Counted from the stretch's first letter, positions 22,351 through 31,195 are shown. The stretch: DNA of 40,701 nucleotides from CAYMJK01 sp043101635 (GCA_043101635.1 JBICIE010000013.1:1-40701), one strand, 5' to 3'. The notes: generated by a model not told the origin, from the sequence alone. Translations and numbers: made by a program.

Positions 22351-24182
22351 GGTGAAGCGCCTCCTTGCTGTCCGGCGTGCGGGTCGGGCCGGCCGGTGAA
22401 GAGGGCCGCGTCGAGGACGGCGCCGGAGAGATCGAAGGAGCGCCTGGCGCCGTCGCGCGGGCGGCGGAGCAGGGCCTCGTAGTCGGGTCGGAAGCTGGCC
22501 AGCGACGAGAGTACGGGGTTGGGCGAGGTCTGGCCGAGGCCGCAGCGGCTGGTCGCCTTGACGACCTGCCCGAGGTGGCGGAGGTCGTCGAGATCGTCGG
22601 GTTCGCCGCGACCCTGGACGATGCGCTCGAGGCGCTCCTTGAGCAGCACGTTGCCGATGCGGCAGGGAGCGCAGTAGCCGCAGCTTTCCTCGGCGAAGAA
22701 GGCCATGAAGTGCGAGACGATCTCGGGGACGCTGCGTTCGGGCCCGAAGACCATGATGGCGCCGCCGGTGGCGAGGTCGTCGTAGCAGATGCGCCGATGG
22801 AACTCGCCGGCGCCGACCATGACGCCGCTGGCGCCACCGACCTGCACGGCGGCGGCGTTTTCGCCCCCGCACATCTCCAGCACGGCGCCGAGGGAGACGC
22901 CGAGCGGCAACTCATAGACGCCTGGCCTGGTGCAGTCGCCAGCGATGGAGAGCAACTTGACGCCGGAGCTCTCCGGCGTGCCGCACTCGCTGAAGGCGGC
23001 GGGCCCGGACTCGAGGATCCTGGTCACGCAGGCGAGCGTCTCGACGTTGTTGACCACGGTGGGGCAGCCGAGATAGCCGTGCTGGGCGGGGAAGGGCGGG
23101 CGGTTGCGCGGCTCGCCGCGCCGGCCCTCGCAGGAGTTGATCAGCGCGGTTTCCTCGCCGCAGATGTAGGCGCCGGCGCCGAGGCGGATGGAGATGTCGA
23201 AGTCGAAGCCCTCCTTGCCGCTGATCCGCCTGCCGAGCAGGCCATCGGCGCGCCTGCGCTGCAGGACATCCTCGAGGAAGGGGAGCAGGTAGGCGTACTC
23301 AGCGCGGAGGTAGAGGATTCCCTCGCGGGCGCCGATGGCGTACCCGGCGATGGTCAGGCCGGCGAAGACGCGGTCGGGGCGCTCGGTGAGGATGACGCGG
23401 TCCTTGAAGGTTCCGGGCTCTCCCTCGTCGGCGTTGCAGATGACGAACTTGCGGTCGCCATCGGCGGCCCGAGCGAACTGCCACTTGATGCCGGTGGGAA
23501 AGCCGGCGCCGCCGCGGCCGCGGAGGCGGGCGGTCTTGATGGCGCGGATGACCTCGGCGGGGGACATGGCCAGGGCCTTGCGGATGGCCTCGCCTCGGAC
23601 CTCGGGGCTGAAGATGATGGGGCCGGGGATGCGCAGGTTGTTGTTGACCATGGCCCGGACGAGGGGATGGGCGTTGTTGCCGTCGCCGAAGCGGCGGACG
23701 AGACGGGCGGGCTCGCCGTGCTCTTGAAGCTCGGTGACGATGCGGCGTGTGTCGTCTCGTGTGAGTCGGGTGACGACGACGTCGTTGATCAGGGCGGCGG
23801 GCGCCTGGTCGCACATGCCGATGCAGGAAGTGCGTTTGAGCGTGATGGCGCCATCGGGTGTCGTCTGGCCGAGTCTGACGCCGAGGGCCGCTTCGAACCC
23901 CGCCCGGACTTCGTCGTAGCCGGCCATGCGGTCGAGGACATCATCGCAGAGCCGAATCACGATGCGCCCCTGCGGCGCGCTGCTGAAGAAGGCGTAGAAG
24001 GTCACGACGCCTTCGACCTCGACGCGAGGGACGCCGACCCACTTGGCGATGGCGTCGATGGCGTCGGGCGGGACGTGGCCGAGGCCGCTCTGAACCGCGC
24101 GGATGATGTCGAGCAAGCGGGTTCGATCGCGCTCGAACGATTCGCAGGCCTCGCGCACGATCCGAGCCAGGCTATCGGTCAT
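22347..24182 (-). CDS. hoxF: Hydrogenase diaphorase subunit HoxF (NuoE-NuoF fusion type)
   Basis: A 611-residue flavoprotein that reduces or oxidises NAD. Residues 1-150 are NuoE/HoxE-like, so no separate hoxE is needed, as in the Ralstonia soluble hydrogenase. The rest is NuoF-like: RGRGGAGFPTGIKW and CNADEGEPGTFKDR for FMN/NADH, GAGAYICGEETALINSCEG, and a C-terminal [4Fe-4S] motif ESCGYCAPCRIG with a later Cys in SRCGLGQ. In the NuoE-like part one of the four expected [2Fe-2S] Cys is missing: RLCDDVLDRMAG has Asp where the second Cys should be, while SCIGMC is intact. First gene of the hox operon, divergent from hypF. Confidence 0.95.
   Translation of the reverse strand: MTDSLARIVREACESFERDRTRLLDIIRAVQSGLGHVPPDAIDAIAKWVGVPRVEVEGVVTFYAFFSSAPQGRIVIRLCDDVLDRMAGYDEVRAGFEAALGVRLGQTTPDGAITLKRTSCIGMCDQAPAALINDVVVTRLTRDDTRRIVTELQEHGEPARLVRRFGDGNNAHPLVRAMVNNNLRIPGPIIFSPEVRGEAIRKALAMSPAEVIRAIKTARLRGRGGAGFPTGIKWQFARAADGDRKFVICNADEGEPGTFKDRVILTERPDRVFAGLTIAGYAIGAREGILYLRAEYAYLLPFLEDVLQRRRADGLLGRRISGKEGFDFDISIRLGAGAYICGEETALINSCEGRRGEPRNRPPFPAQHGYLGCPTVVNNVETLACVTRILESGPAAFSECGTPESSGVKLLSIAGDCTRPGVYELPLGVSLGAVLEMCGGENAAAVQVGGASGVMVGAGEFHRRICYDDLATGGAIMVFGPERSVPEIVSHFMAFFAEESCGYCAPCRIGNVLLKERLERIVQGRGEPDDLDDLRHLGQVVKATSRCGLGQTSPNPVLSSLASFRPDYEALLRRPRDGARRSFDLSGAVLDAALFTGRPDPHAGQQGGASP
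22360..22364 (-). promoter_or_regulatory. Ribosome binding site for the TTG start of hoxU
   Basis: GGAGG on the minus strand, 9 bases before TTG 22350, within the 3' end of hoxF. Confidence 0.6.
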
Positions 24183-24414
24183 GGTCTCCCGCCTGTCTGC
24201 GCCCTGGCCTGCCGCGGCGCCTGCGCCGGTCCGGCGCTCCCGTCGCCGGCGCCCACTGCCGCCAGTCTACGTCGCTGCAATTGTATTCGGAACGCCGGCG
24301 CGGCGGCCGCCGAGCGGCGCCGTCGCCGGCCTGTGCGGGGGCGCATCGCTGGCGCCGGCCGGCCCGTGCGAATACGGTACATGTCCAGTCCAGTTGTCCT
24401 GCGGAAGGGCCGCC
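24183..24414. promoter_or_regulatory. Divergent hox/hyp control region
   Basis: This 232-base gap separates the starts of hoxF and hypF and must hold both promoters. No convincing sigma-70 or sigma-54 pair was found. Two inverted GAATAC hexamers, at 24288-24283 on the minus strand and 24370-24375 on the plus strand, lie in the least GC-rich spots and could be -10 or operator elements; this is weak. Confidence 0.4.
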
Positions 24415-26772
24415 GTGAGCGATCTGACATGGCGCGTGCGCATCACAGGCCAGGTGCAGGGCGTCGGGTTTCGGCCCTTTGTGCATCGGCTGGCGACCGA
24501 ATTGCAACTGGCGGGATGGGTGTGCAACGATGCGGGCGGCGTCGTGATCCGGGCCTGGGGCGACGCGGCGCAGCTCGAGGAGTTCGTGCGCCGGCTCGGC
24601 GCCGAGGCGCCGGCCCTGGCCTCGGTGGGGCGCATCGAGCACGCGCCTGAGACACCGCCGGAGGCGCGGCCGGCGGGCTTCCGGATCGTGGCCAGCGACA
24701 CGACGGCGCGGCAGGTCGGGCGCGTCACCGTCGATTCGGCGGTCTGCCGCAGGTGCCTGGGCGAGCTGCGCGACCCGGCCGACCGGCGGTATCGCCATCC
24801 GCTGATCAACTGCACGGAGTGCGGCCCGAGATTCTCGATCATCCGGGACATGCCCTACGACCGGCCGCGGACGACGATGCGGGCCTTTGCGATGTGCGCG
24901 CGGTGCCGGGCGGAGTACGAGGATCCGGGCGATCGGCGGTTCCACGCCCAGCCGGTCTGCTGCCACGAGTGCGGCCCGGCGCTTCGGCTGCTCGATGGCG
25001 CCGGACGACCGATCGAGGGCGAGCCGATCGCGGGCGCAGCGGGGCTGCTGGCGGGGGGCAAGGTCGTCGCGATCAAGGGGCTGGGCGGGTATCACCTCGC
25101 GGTGGACGCCGGCAACGAGGCGGCGGTGGTGCGCCTGCGGCGTGGGAAGCGGCGCGATCGCAAGCCGTTTGCGATCATGGCGCGGGATGTGGCCGCGGCC
25201 CGGAGGATCGTGAGCCTTTCCGCGGAGGGGATGCGCCTGCTGGAATCTCCGGCGGCGCCGATCGTGCTGGCGCGCCGGGCCGAGGGCAGTGGGCAGATCA
25301 GCGCACCGGTTGCGCCGGATTCGGACCGGCTGGGGATCATGCTGCCCTACACGCCGGTGCAGCATCTGCTGTTCGACGAGCCGGCGCTGCGCGAGGCGGC
25401 GCTGGTGATGACCAGCGCCAACTACTCGGACGATCCGCTGCTGATCGATGACGAGCGGGTGTTGGCAATGGCGGGGATCTTCGACGCCGTTTTGCTCCAC
25501 GACCGGCCGATTGAGCGGGCGGTGGATGATTCGGTCGTGCTCGACTCGGCCCGCGGGCCGGTTCTGCTGCGCCGGGCGCGGGGCTACGCGCCGGCGCCGC
25601 TGGCGATTCCGGTGGAGGCGCCGGCGGCGGGGCTGTGCCTTGGGGCCGACCTCAAGAGCGTGATCGCGGTCGTGCGGGGCGCAGAGGCGATCTGCTCGCA
25701 GCACGTCGGCGACCTGGAGTATCCGCTGGCGCATCGGCGATTCGAGGAGACGATCGAGGACTTCGTGCGCCTGTTCGATGTGGCGCCGCAGTGGATCGCC
25801 TGCGACCGGCATCCGCGGTATCTGTCGCGGCGGGTGGCCCGCCGGCTGGCGGCGCAGCGCGGCTGGCGGCTGATCGAGATTCAGCACCACCATGCGCACA
25901 TGGGGTCGCTGATGGCAGAGCATGGGCGGACGGCGCCGCTGGTGTGCCTGGTGTGCGATGGCGTCGGGTACGGGGAGGACGCGACGGCGTGGGGGTGCGA
26001 GACGCTGGTGGGGGATCTGGGCGGATTCCAGCGGCATGCGCGGCTGCGTCCGCTGCGCCTGCCGGGGGGTGATCGGGCGGCCCGGGAGACGTGGCGCTGC
26101 GCCCTGTCGTGGTTGCATGACTGCGGACGGGGCGATCAGATCAAGCGGCTGGACGCGGACGCCGGCGCGCTGGAGGGCGCTGTGGCGACGCTGCGGGCGG
26201 ACCTGAACTGCCCGATCAGTTCCGGGCTGGGCCGGCTGTTCGATGCGGGCGCCGCGCTGCTTGGCGTCTGCGCGCGCAATGAGTACGAGGCAATGAGCGG
26301 GATGGCGCTGGAAGCGCTGGCGCGGGAGGCGGGCGGGCTCGCCGGGGCCGGGGAGGGGCTGACGCCGCTTCGCCCGGCGGTGGATCGCGCGGGCGCGGCG
26401 GTGCTGGAACTCGATCACGCACCGCTGCTGGAGCGGCTGCTGGCGGGGCTGGAGGCGGGCGAGCCGGCGGGGCGGCTGGCGTGGCTGCTGCACGATGCGA
26501 TCGGCGCGGGGCTGGCGGAGGCGGCCCGCAGCGCTGCGCGGGGTCATGGGGTGGGCGCCGTCGGGCTGAGCGGCGGGGTGTTCTGCAATGAACTGCTGAC
26601 GGATCTGGTGGCCGGGCGGCTGGAGGCGGCCGGGCTGGAGGTTCTCACGCACGCGTCGGTACCGCCCAATGATGGTGGTATCGCCTGCGGACAGGCGGCG
26701 ATCGCCAGCGCGTGGATGGCGCAGTGCGAAAGGAGGAGCCATGTGCCTTGCGCTGCCAGCCAGGATCGTTGA
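24415..26772 (+). CDS. hypF: Hydrogenase maturation carbamoyltransferase HypF
   Basis: A 785-residue protein with all HypF domains in order: acylphosphatase (VRITGQVQGVGFRPFVHRLA), two Cys4 zinc motifs (CRRCLGE ... NCTECGPRFS and CARCRAEY ... CCHECGP), a YrdC-like nucleotide-binding domain (VVAIKGLGGYHLAVDA), and a Kae1-like C-terminal domain with QHHHAHMGSLMAEH. It uses carbamoyl phosphate and ATP to load a carbamoyl group onto the HypE C-terminal Cys, the source of the active-site cyanides. GTG 24415 follows GGAAGGG. Its last 32 bases overlap hypC. First gene of hypFCDEAB. Confidence 0.96.
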   Translation: MSDLTWRVRITGQVQGVGFRPFVHRLATELQLAGWVCNDAGGVVIRAWGDAAQLEEFVRRLGAEAPALASVGRIEHAPETPPEARPAGFRIVASDTTARQVGRVTVDSAVCRRCLGELRDPADRRYRHPLINCTECGPRFSIIRDMPYDRPRTTMRAFAMCARCRAEYEDPGDRRFHAQPVCCHECGPALRLLDGAGRPIEGEPIAGAAGLLAGGKVVAIKGLGGYHLAVDAGNEAAVVRLRRGKRRDRKPFAIMARDVAAARRIVSLSAEGMRLLESPAAPIVLARRAEGSGQISAPVAPDSDRLGIMLPYTPVQHLLFDEPALREAALVMTSANYSDDPLLIDDERVLAMAGIFDAVLLHDRPIERAVDDSVVLDSARGPVLLRRARGYAPAPLAIPVEAPAAGLCLGADLKSVIAVVRGAEAICSQHVGDLEYPLAHRRFEETIEDFVRLFDVAPQWIACDRHPRYLSRRVARRLAAQRGWRLIEIQHHHAHMGSLMAEHGRTAPLVCLVCDGVGYGEDATAWGCETLVGDLGGFQRHARLRPLRLPGGDRAARETWRCALSWLHDCGRGDQIKRLDADAGALEGAVATLRADLNCPISSGLGRLFDAGAALLGVCARNEYEAMSGMALEALAREAGGLAGAGEGLTPLRPAVDRAGAAVLELDHAPLLERLLAGLEAGEPAGRLAWLLHDAIGAGLAEAARSAARGHGVGAVGLSGGVFCNELLTDLVAGRLEAAGLEVLTHASVPPNDGGIACGQAAIASAWMAQCERRSHVPCAASQDR

Positions 26773-26965
26773 GAAGGAAGGCGACGAGGGTTGGATCATC
26801 CTCGGGGATGTGCGCATGCGCACGAACCTCATCCTGACGCCCGAGGCCGGAGTGGGCGACTGGGTGCTGGTGCACGCCGGGTTCGCGATCGAGTCGGTGA
26901 GCGAGCAGTACGCCCGCGAGACCTGGGAGTTGCTGGGGGCAGCGGAAGCGAAGGAGGGGCAATGA
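26741..26965 (+). CDS. hypC: Hydrogenase maturation chaperone HypC
   Basis: A 74-residue chaperone starting MCLALPARIVE. The Cys2 after the start Met, exposed once Met is removed, and the CLALPxxI pattern define the family; Cys2 is needed to carry the Fe(CN)2CO unit with HypD and to bind the large-subunit precursor. A perfect AGGAGG ribosome site stands just before ATG 26741, inside the end of hypF. The stop overlaps the hypD start as ATGA. Confidence 0.96.
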   Translation: MCLALPARIVEKEGDEGWIILGDVRMRTNLILTPEAGVGDWVLVHAGFAIESVSEQYARETWELLGAAEAKEGQ

Positions 26966-28068
26966 CGGTCCGGCAGAAGATGGACACCCTGCGCCGCGAA
27001 CTCGATGCGCTGGCGGCGGAGCTCGGGCGGCCGGCGTGCTTCATGGAGGTGTGCGGGACGCACACGGTCAACGCCTGCCGCAGCGGCGTCCATGCGCTGA
27101 TGCCGGAGCAGGTGAACCTGGTGAGCGGTCCCGGCTGTCCGGTGTGCGTGACGGCGCAGCGGTACATCGACGCCCTGGTCACGCTCGGAGGGCGGCCGGA
27201 GGTGACGCTGGCGACCTACGGCGACATGCTTCGGGTGACCGGGGCGGGCGGGTCGCTGGAGCTGGCGCGCAGCCGCGGCGCCGATGTGCGGGTGGTGACG
27301 TCGACGATGGAGGCGATCGAGATCGCGCGGGCCGAGCCGTCGCGGCAGGTCGTGCTGGCGGCGGTGGGCTTCGAGACGACGACGCCGGCGACGGCGGCGG
27401 CGGTGCTGAAGGCGCGCGACCTGGAGCTGGAGAACTTCTCCGTCCTGACGTGCCATAAGCTGGTCATCCCGGCGATGGAGGCGCTGATCGCCGATCCGAG
27501 CATCCGGATCGACGGCTTCCTGTGCCCGGGGCACGTCAGCGTGATCATCGGCGCACGAGCCTATGAGCCGATCGCGCAGCGCGGGATGCCGTGCGTGATC
27601 GCGGGCTTCGAGGCGCTGCAGATCATGGAGGGGATCGTGCGCCTGACAGGGCAGATGGTGCGGGGCGAGTCGCGCCTGGAGAATCTTTACCCGAGCGTGG
27701 TCTCTGATGACGGCAATCGGCGGGCGCAGCAACTGATCGAGCGGGTCTTCGAGCCGTCGCCGTCGGTCTGGCGGGCTCTGGGCGTGATCGACGGCAGCGG
27801 GCTGGCGCTGCGCGAGGAGTTTGCGTCACTGGACGCCTACAGGCGGTTCGACATCCGGCTCGGGGCCGACCAGGAGCCGGCGGGGTGTCGCTGCGGCGAG
27901 GTGATTACGGGCCGGGCCAAGCCGCACGAGTGCCGGCTGTTCGGGACGATCTGCACGCCGATGAACCCGATCGGGCCGTGCATGGTCAGCAGCGAGGGGT
28001 CATGCCAGGCGTGGTTCAAGTACCGGCGCAATGAGCACAAGCGTCCGCCGGCCGGCGCGGCGGTATGA
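26962..28068 (+). CDS. hypD: Hydrogenase maturation protein HypD
   Basis: A 368-residue iron-sulfur protein on which the Fe(CN)2CO part of the active site is built. Conserved motifs are present: FMEVCGTHTVNACRSGV, SGPGCPVCVT, AVGFETTTPATA, and FLCPGHVSVIIG. The C-terminal cluster ligands lie in CRCGEVITGRAKPHECRLFG and TPMNPIGPCMVSSEGSCQAW. ATG 26962 overlaps hypC by 4 bases and its stop overlaps hypE by 4 bases, so all three are coupled. Confidence 0.97.
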   Translation: MTVRQKMDTLRRELDALAAELGRPACFMEVCGTHTVNACRSGVHALMPEQVNLVSGPGCPVCVTAQRYIDALVTLGGRPEVTLATYGDMLRVTGAGGSLELARSRGADVRVVTSTMEAIEIARAEPSRQVVLAAVGFETTTPATAAAVLKARDLELENFSVLTCHKLVIPAMEALIADPSIRIDGFLCPGHVSVIIGARAYEPIAQRGMPCVIAGFEALQIMEGIVRLTGQMVRGESRLENLYPSVVSDDGNRRAQQLIERVFEPSPSVWRALGVIDGSGLALREEFASLDAYRRFDIRLGADQEPAGCRCGEVITGRAKPHECRLFGTICTPMNPIGPCMVSSEGSCQAWFKYRRNEHKRPPAGAAV

Positions 28069-29135
28069 GCGCGCAGGGGGGCAACCAGCAGCCGACGACC
28101 TACCGGCCCGCGGTCAATCCGCAGCGGCGGGAGATCGTGCTGGCCCACGGCGGTGGCGGACAGTTGACCGACGAGCTGATCCGAGACCTGATTGCGCCGC
28201 GCTTCGCCAATTCGTGGCTGGACCGGCTCGACGATTCGGCGGTGTTGCCGGAGGGGCCGGGCGAGGTTGTCTTCACGACGGACAGCTACGTGATCCAGCC
28301 GCTGGAATTCCCGGGCGGCGACATCGGACGGCTGGCGGTGTGCGGAACGGTCAACGACCTGGCCGTGTGCGGGGCGCGGCCGGAGTTCCTGTCCCTTGCG
28401 CTGATCCTGGAGGAGGGGCTGCGGATCGATACGCTGCGCCGGGTGCTCGACTCGGCGGCCCGGGCGGCGGAGGAGGCGCAGGTTCGCGTCGTCACCGGGG
28501 ACACCAAGGTCGTGGCGCGCGGGCAGGCCGACGGGATGTACATCAACACCGCGGGGATCGGTCGGATGCGCCAGGGCGTGCGCCTGGGGGCTGAGCACAT
28601 TCAGCCGGGCGATGTCGTCCTCGTGACCGGCCCGATCGCGGATCACGGGCTGGCCGTGATGCTGCAGCGCGAGCGTCAGTCGAGCGTGCGCAGCGAACTG
28701 GCGAGCGATGTGGCGCCGCTGGGCGGGATGCTCGGGGCGGCGCTGGAGCGCCTGGGCGGGCAGGTGGTGTTCATGCGCGACGCCACCCGCGGCGGTCTGG
28801 CCGGGGTGCTGGCGGACATGGCCGAGCGCAGCGGGTGGCGGCTGGTGGTGGACGAAGCGACGATTCCGGTGCGGCCGCAGACGCTCTATGCCGCGGAGAT
28901 GCTGGGGCTGGATCCGCTGGATGTGGCCAACGAGGGCAAGGCGGTGGTCGTGGTGCGGCCGGGGGCTGCCGATGCTGCGCTGGCGGCGCTGCGTGCCGAT
29001 CCGCTGGGGGCTCAGGCGGCCCGGATCGGCGCCTTCGAGAACGAGCGGTGGGGGGTGTGCGAACTGGTGACGGATGTAGGCGGCAGGCGGATCATCCAGA
29101 AGCCGTACGGGGAGGAGTTGCCCCGGATCTGCTGA
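28065..29135 (+). CDS. hypE: Hydrogenase maturation protein HypE
   Basis: A 356-residue ATP-dependent dehydratase of the PurM/AIR-synthase fold. The conserved AHGGGGQLTDELI near the N-terminus and VTGDTKVV and DATRGGLAGVL further on form the ATP site. The C-terminus is PRIC, the tail whose Cys accepts the carbamoyl group from HypF and turns it into thiocyanate. The overlap with hypD is ATGA. A 24-base gap with GGGAG leads to hypA. Confidence 0.97.
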   Translation: MSAQGGNQQPTTYRPAVNPQRREIVLAHGGGGQLTDELIRDLIAPRFANSWLDRLDDSAVLPEGPGEVVFTTDSYVIQPLEFPGGDIGRLAVCGTVNDLAVCGARPEFLSLALILEEGLRIDTLRRVLDSAARAAEEAQVRVVTGDTKVVARGQADGMYINTAGIGRMRQGVRLGAEHIQPGDVVLVTGPIADHGLAVMLQRERQSSVRSELASDVAPLGGMLGAALERLGGQVVFMRDATRGGLAGVLADMAERSGWRLVVDEATIPVRPQTLYAAEMLGLDPLDVANEGKAVVVVRPGAADAALAALRADPLGAQAARIGAFENERWGVCELVTDVGGRRIIQKPYGEELPRIC

Positions 29136-29159
29136 ACCGGGGCGGGCGGGAGCGGCGTC

Positions 29160-29534
29160 ATGCACGAGGGAGCGATCGCCGAGGCGCTGGTGGAGCAGGT
29201 TGGCCGGTGGCTGCCGCCGGGGGCGGCGCTGCAGCGCATCTGCATCGAGGTCGGCGCGTTGGAGCACATCGAGGCCGAGCCGCTGCGCTGGCACTGGGTC
29301 GCGCTGACGGAGGGGACGGCTCTTGCCGGCGCCGAACTGGTCGTGGAACGGATCCCGCTCGAGGTTCGGTGCGCGGCGTGCGGGCGCACCTATGAGCCGG
29401 AAGAGCCCGCCCTGCTGGTGTGCCCCGGCTGCGGCGCCGCCCGGCCGGAGATCCTCCGCGGAACGGGTATCGTGCTCAAGCGGCTTGAGGCTGATGAGCC
29501 GGAGCCGCCATCACCTGCTCATGGAGCTTCCTGA
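29160..29534 (+). CDS. hypA: Hydrogenase nickel incorporation protein HypA
   Basis: A 124-residue nickel chaperone. The MHE start holds the nickel-binding His2. The zinc ribbon has two Cys-x2-Cys pairs, CAACG (about 77-80) and CPGCG (about 94-97). It receives nickel from HypB and delivers it to HoxH. The C-terminus has a short acidic/Pro tail. It lies between hypE and hypB on the same transcript. Confidence 0.95.
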   Translation: MHEGAIAEALVEQVGRWLPPGAALQRICIEVGALEHIEAEPLRWHWVALTEGTALAGAELVVERIPLEVRCAACGRTYEPEEPALLVCPGCGAARPEILRGTGIVLKRLEADEPEPPSPAHGAS

Positions 29535-29545
29535 GGAGCCTGCTC

Positions 29546-30208
29546 ATGGATATCCCGGTTGTCGAGAACGTCCTGAAGCTCAATGACGAGATCGCGTCGG
29601 AGAACCGGCAGCGCCTGGCCGAGGCGGGGGTGGCGTGCGTCAACCTGATCGGCTCGCCGGGCTGCGGCAAGACGGCCCTGCTGGAGCGGACGCTGCCGGC
29701 GCTGGCGCAAGACCTGGCGGTCGGGCTGCTGGCGGGGGACATCGCGACGACGCGCGACGCCCAGCGACTCGCGAAGCACTGCCCGCACGTGACGCAGATC
29801 AACACCGGCGGCTCGTGCCACCTCGACGCCAACCAGGTCAAGCAGGGCATGCGCCAGCTTCCGATCGACGAGCTGGACCTGCTGATCATCGAGAACGTCG
29901 GCAACCTGATCTGTCCGGTGAGCTTCGATCTCGGCCAGCGCGCCACCATCGGCATGTTCAGCGTGCCGGAGGGAGAGGACAAACCCGCCAAGCATCCGCG
30001 GATCGTGCTGGAGGCGGACCTGCTGCTGCTGGGCAAGATGGACCTGCTCGAGCACGTTCCTTTCGATCGGGAGGTGTTCCTGCGCGACCTTCGGAGTCTG
30101 CGCGAGGATGTGCCGCTGATCGAGTTGTCGGCGATGACCGGCGCCGGGCTCGACCGGTGGATCGCCTGGCTGACCGGGATGTGCGCGGCGGCAGAGCGCG
30201 TGGTCTGA
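29546..30208 (+). CDS. hypB: Hydrogenase nickel incorporation GTPase HypB
   Basis: A 220-residue SIMIBI-class GTPase. The P-loop is GSPGCGKT, the switch region contains GDIATTRDA, and the metal site at the dimer interface has Cys-His in TGGSCHLDA plus Cys in NLICPVSFD. There is no N-terminal CxxCGC high-affinity nickel site and no His-rich stretch, so it is the minimal form without nickel storage. GTP hydrolysis drives nickel transfer. GAGGAG precedes ATG 29546, 11 bases after hypA. Last gene of the hyp operon. Confidence 0.96.
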   Translation: MDIPVVENVLKLNDEIASENRQRLAEAGVACVNLIGSPGCGKTALLERTLPALAQDLAVGLLAGDIATTRDAQRLAKHCPHVTQINTGGSCHLDANQVKQGMRQLPIDELDLLIIENVGNLICPVSFDLGQRATIGMFSVPEGEDKPAKHPRIVLEADLLLLGKMDLLEHVPFDREVFLRDLRSLREDVPLIELSAMTGAGLDRWIAWLTGMCAAAERVV

Positions 30209-30210
30209 GC

Positions 30211-30236
30211 CGGCGCCGGGCGGCGGGTCGGCGCCG
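30211..30236. terminator. GC-rich hairpin between convergent hypB and GNAT gene
   Basis: Two CGGCGCCG copies (30211-30218 and 30229-30236) can pair around a 10-base loop. No T-tract. It may slow transcription at the end of the hyp operon. Confidence 0.3.
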
Positions 30237-31055
30237 TCACATGGGCGCCACATCCGCCGCGCCGGGGATGCGGATGTACAGGGGGACGTCGCCCAGATCG
30301 GCGAAGCCGAGGCGCCGGTAGACGGAGTGGCCCGCCTCGCTGCTCTGCAGCGCGCCGACGCGATAGCCCAGATGGCGGGCGATGCGCAGCGGCTCGGCCG
30401 TCGCGTGGGCCCCGAGCCCCTTGCCGCGCTCGGGGGGGATGGTGGCGACGCAGTAGATTCCCGCCACGCCGCCGGACAGGTGCAGCAGGGAGGTGGCGAC
30501 CGTGCGCCCGTCGCGCTCGACCGCGAAGAACTGGGTGGTGGCGTCCGGGGCGGGGTCGACCTCGATCTGGCCGGGGGCGAAGATTCGCGCCACCGCCGGG
30601 GGCAGTTCGTACCCGATGGCGAAGGCGTCGGCCCAGCGCTCACCCTCCTCGGCGCCGGGGCCGACCCGCGTGAACCGGCAGCCGGGGGGCAGGGGGGCCG
30701 GGGCGAGGGCGTCGATCTCCACGGCCATCGCGGGCATCGGCGGGTGCGCTGCGAAGCCCGCGGCCGCGAGGGTGGCATGGACGGCGCCATCGATGTCGCA
30801 TCCGGGCAGCACGGCCGCGGCGGGCGCTGCGCCGGCGGCCAGCGGCTCAATGGCCTGCGCCGTTGCCCCGGTATCGGTGATCACGGCGAGGTTGCCGAAC
30901 GGGTGGGGCTCGCCAGTGACCAGGCGGAAGTACGCCGGCGTGGCCGTTCCGGCCCTGCCGGCCAGCGCACGGAAGGTGGAGTCGAGGTGGCAGGCGATGC
31001 GCTGGCCAGGGGCAGGGCCGAGCGCCTCGATGGATGCGATCGGGCTCTGGGGCAA
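30237..31055 (-). CDS. GNAT family N-acetyltransferase
   Basis: A 272-residue protein with a C-terminal GNAT domain (about residues 125-265). The acetyl-CoA binding motif is in VATIPPERGKGLGAHATAEPL, which fits the Q/RxxGxG/A pattern as RGKGLG. A beta strand before it (VAGIYCVATI) and a late YRRLGF motif also fit the fold. The N-terminal 120 residues look like a degenerate second GNAT copy, as in two-domain acetyltransferases. The acceptor substrate is unknown. The gene is divergent from the acyl-CoA synthetase and convergent with hypB. Confidence 0.85.
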   Translation of the reverse strand: MPQSPIASIEALGPAPGQRIACHLDSTFRALAGRAGTATPAYFRLVTGEPHPFGNLAVITDTGATAQAIEPLAAGAAPAAAVLPGCDIDGAVHATLAAAGFAAHPPMPAMAVEIDALAPAPLPPGCRFTRVGPGAEEGERWADAFAIGYELPPAVARIFAPGQIEVDPAPDATTQFFAVERDGRTVATSLLHLSGGVAGIYCVATIPPERGKGLGAHATAEPLRIARHLGYRVGALQSSEAGHSVYRRLGFADLGDVPLYIRIPGAADVAPM

Positions 31056-31195
31056 TGGGGTCCTCCGGTGTCGCGGCGCCGGTGGCGGCGGCGGCGATCA
31101 TAACCCGGTCGCAGCGGCGCCAGGCGCGCCGGGGCCCGCTGCAACGAAGGCCGGTCGAGCGTCTCGCGCATACCCTGTTCGGAGGGTCTTGGAAC

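Noticed and set aside
24183..24414. Sigma-54 promoter for the hox operon
   Set aside because: No GG-N10-GC pair with acceptable flanks was found on either strand, although a sigma-54 activator occurs at the window end.
26669..26740. Longer HypC with 24 extra N-terminal residues
   Set aside because: The family needs Met-Cys at the start, and AGGAGG stands right before ATG 26741.
24172..27732. 1186-codon open frame antisense to the hyp genes
   Set aside because: Arg/Pro/His-rich with no domain; a typical shadow of GC-rich codon use opposite clearly real hypF, hypC and hypD.
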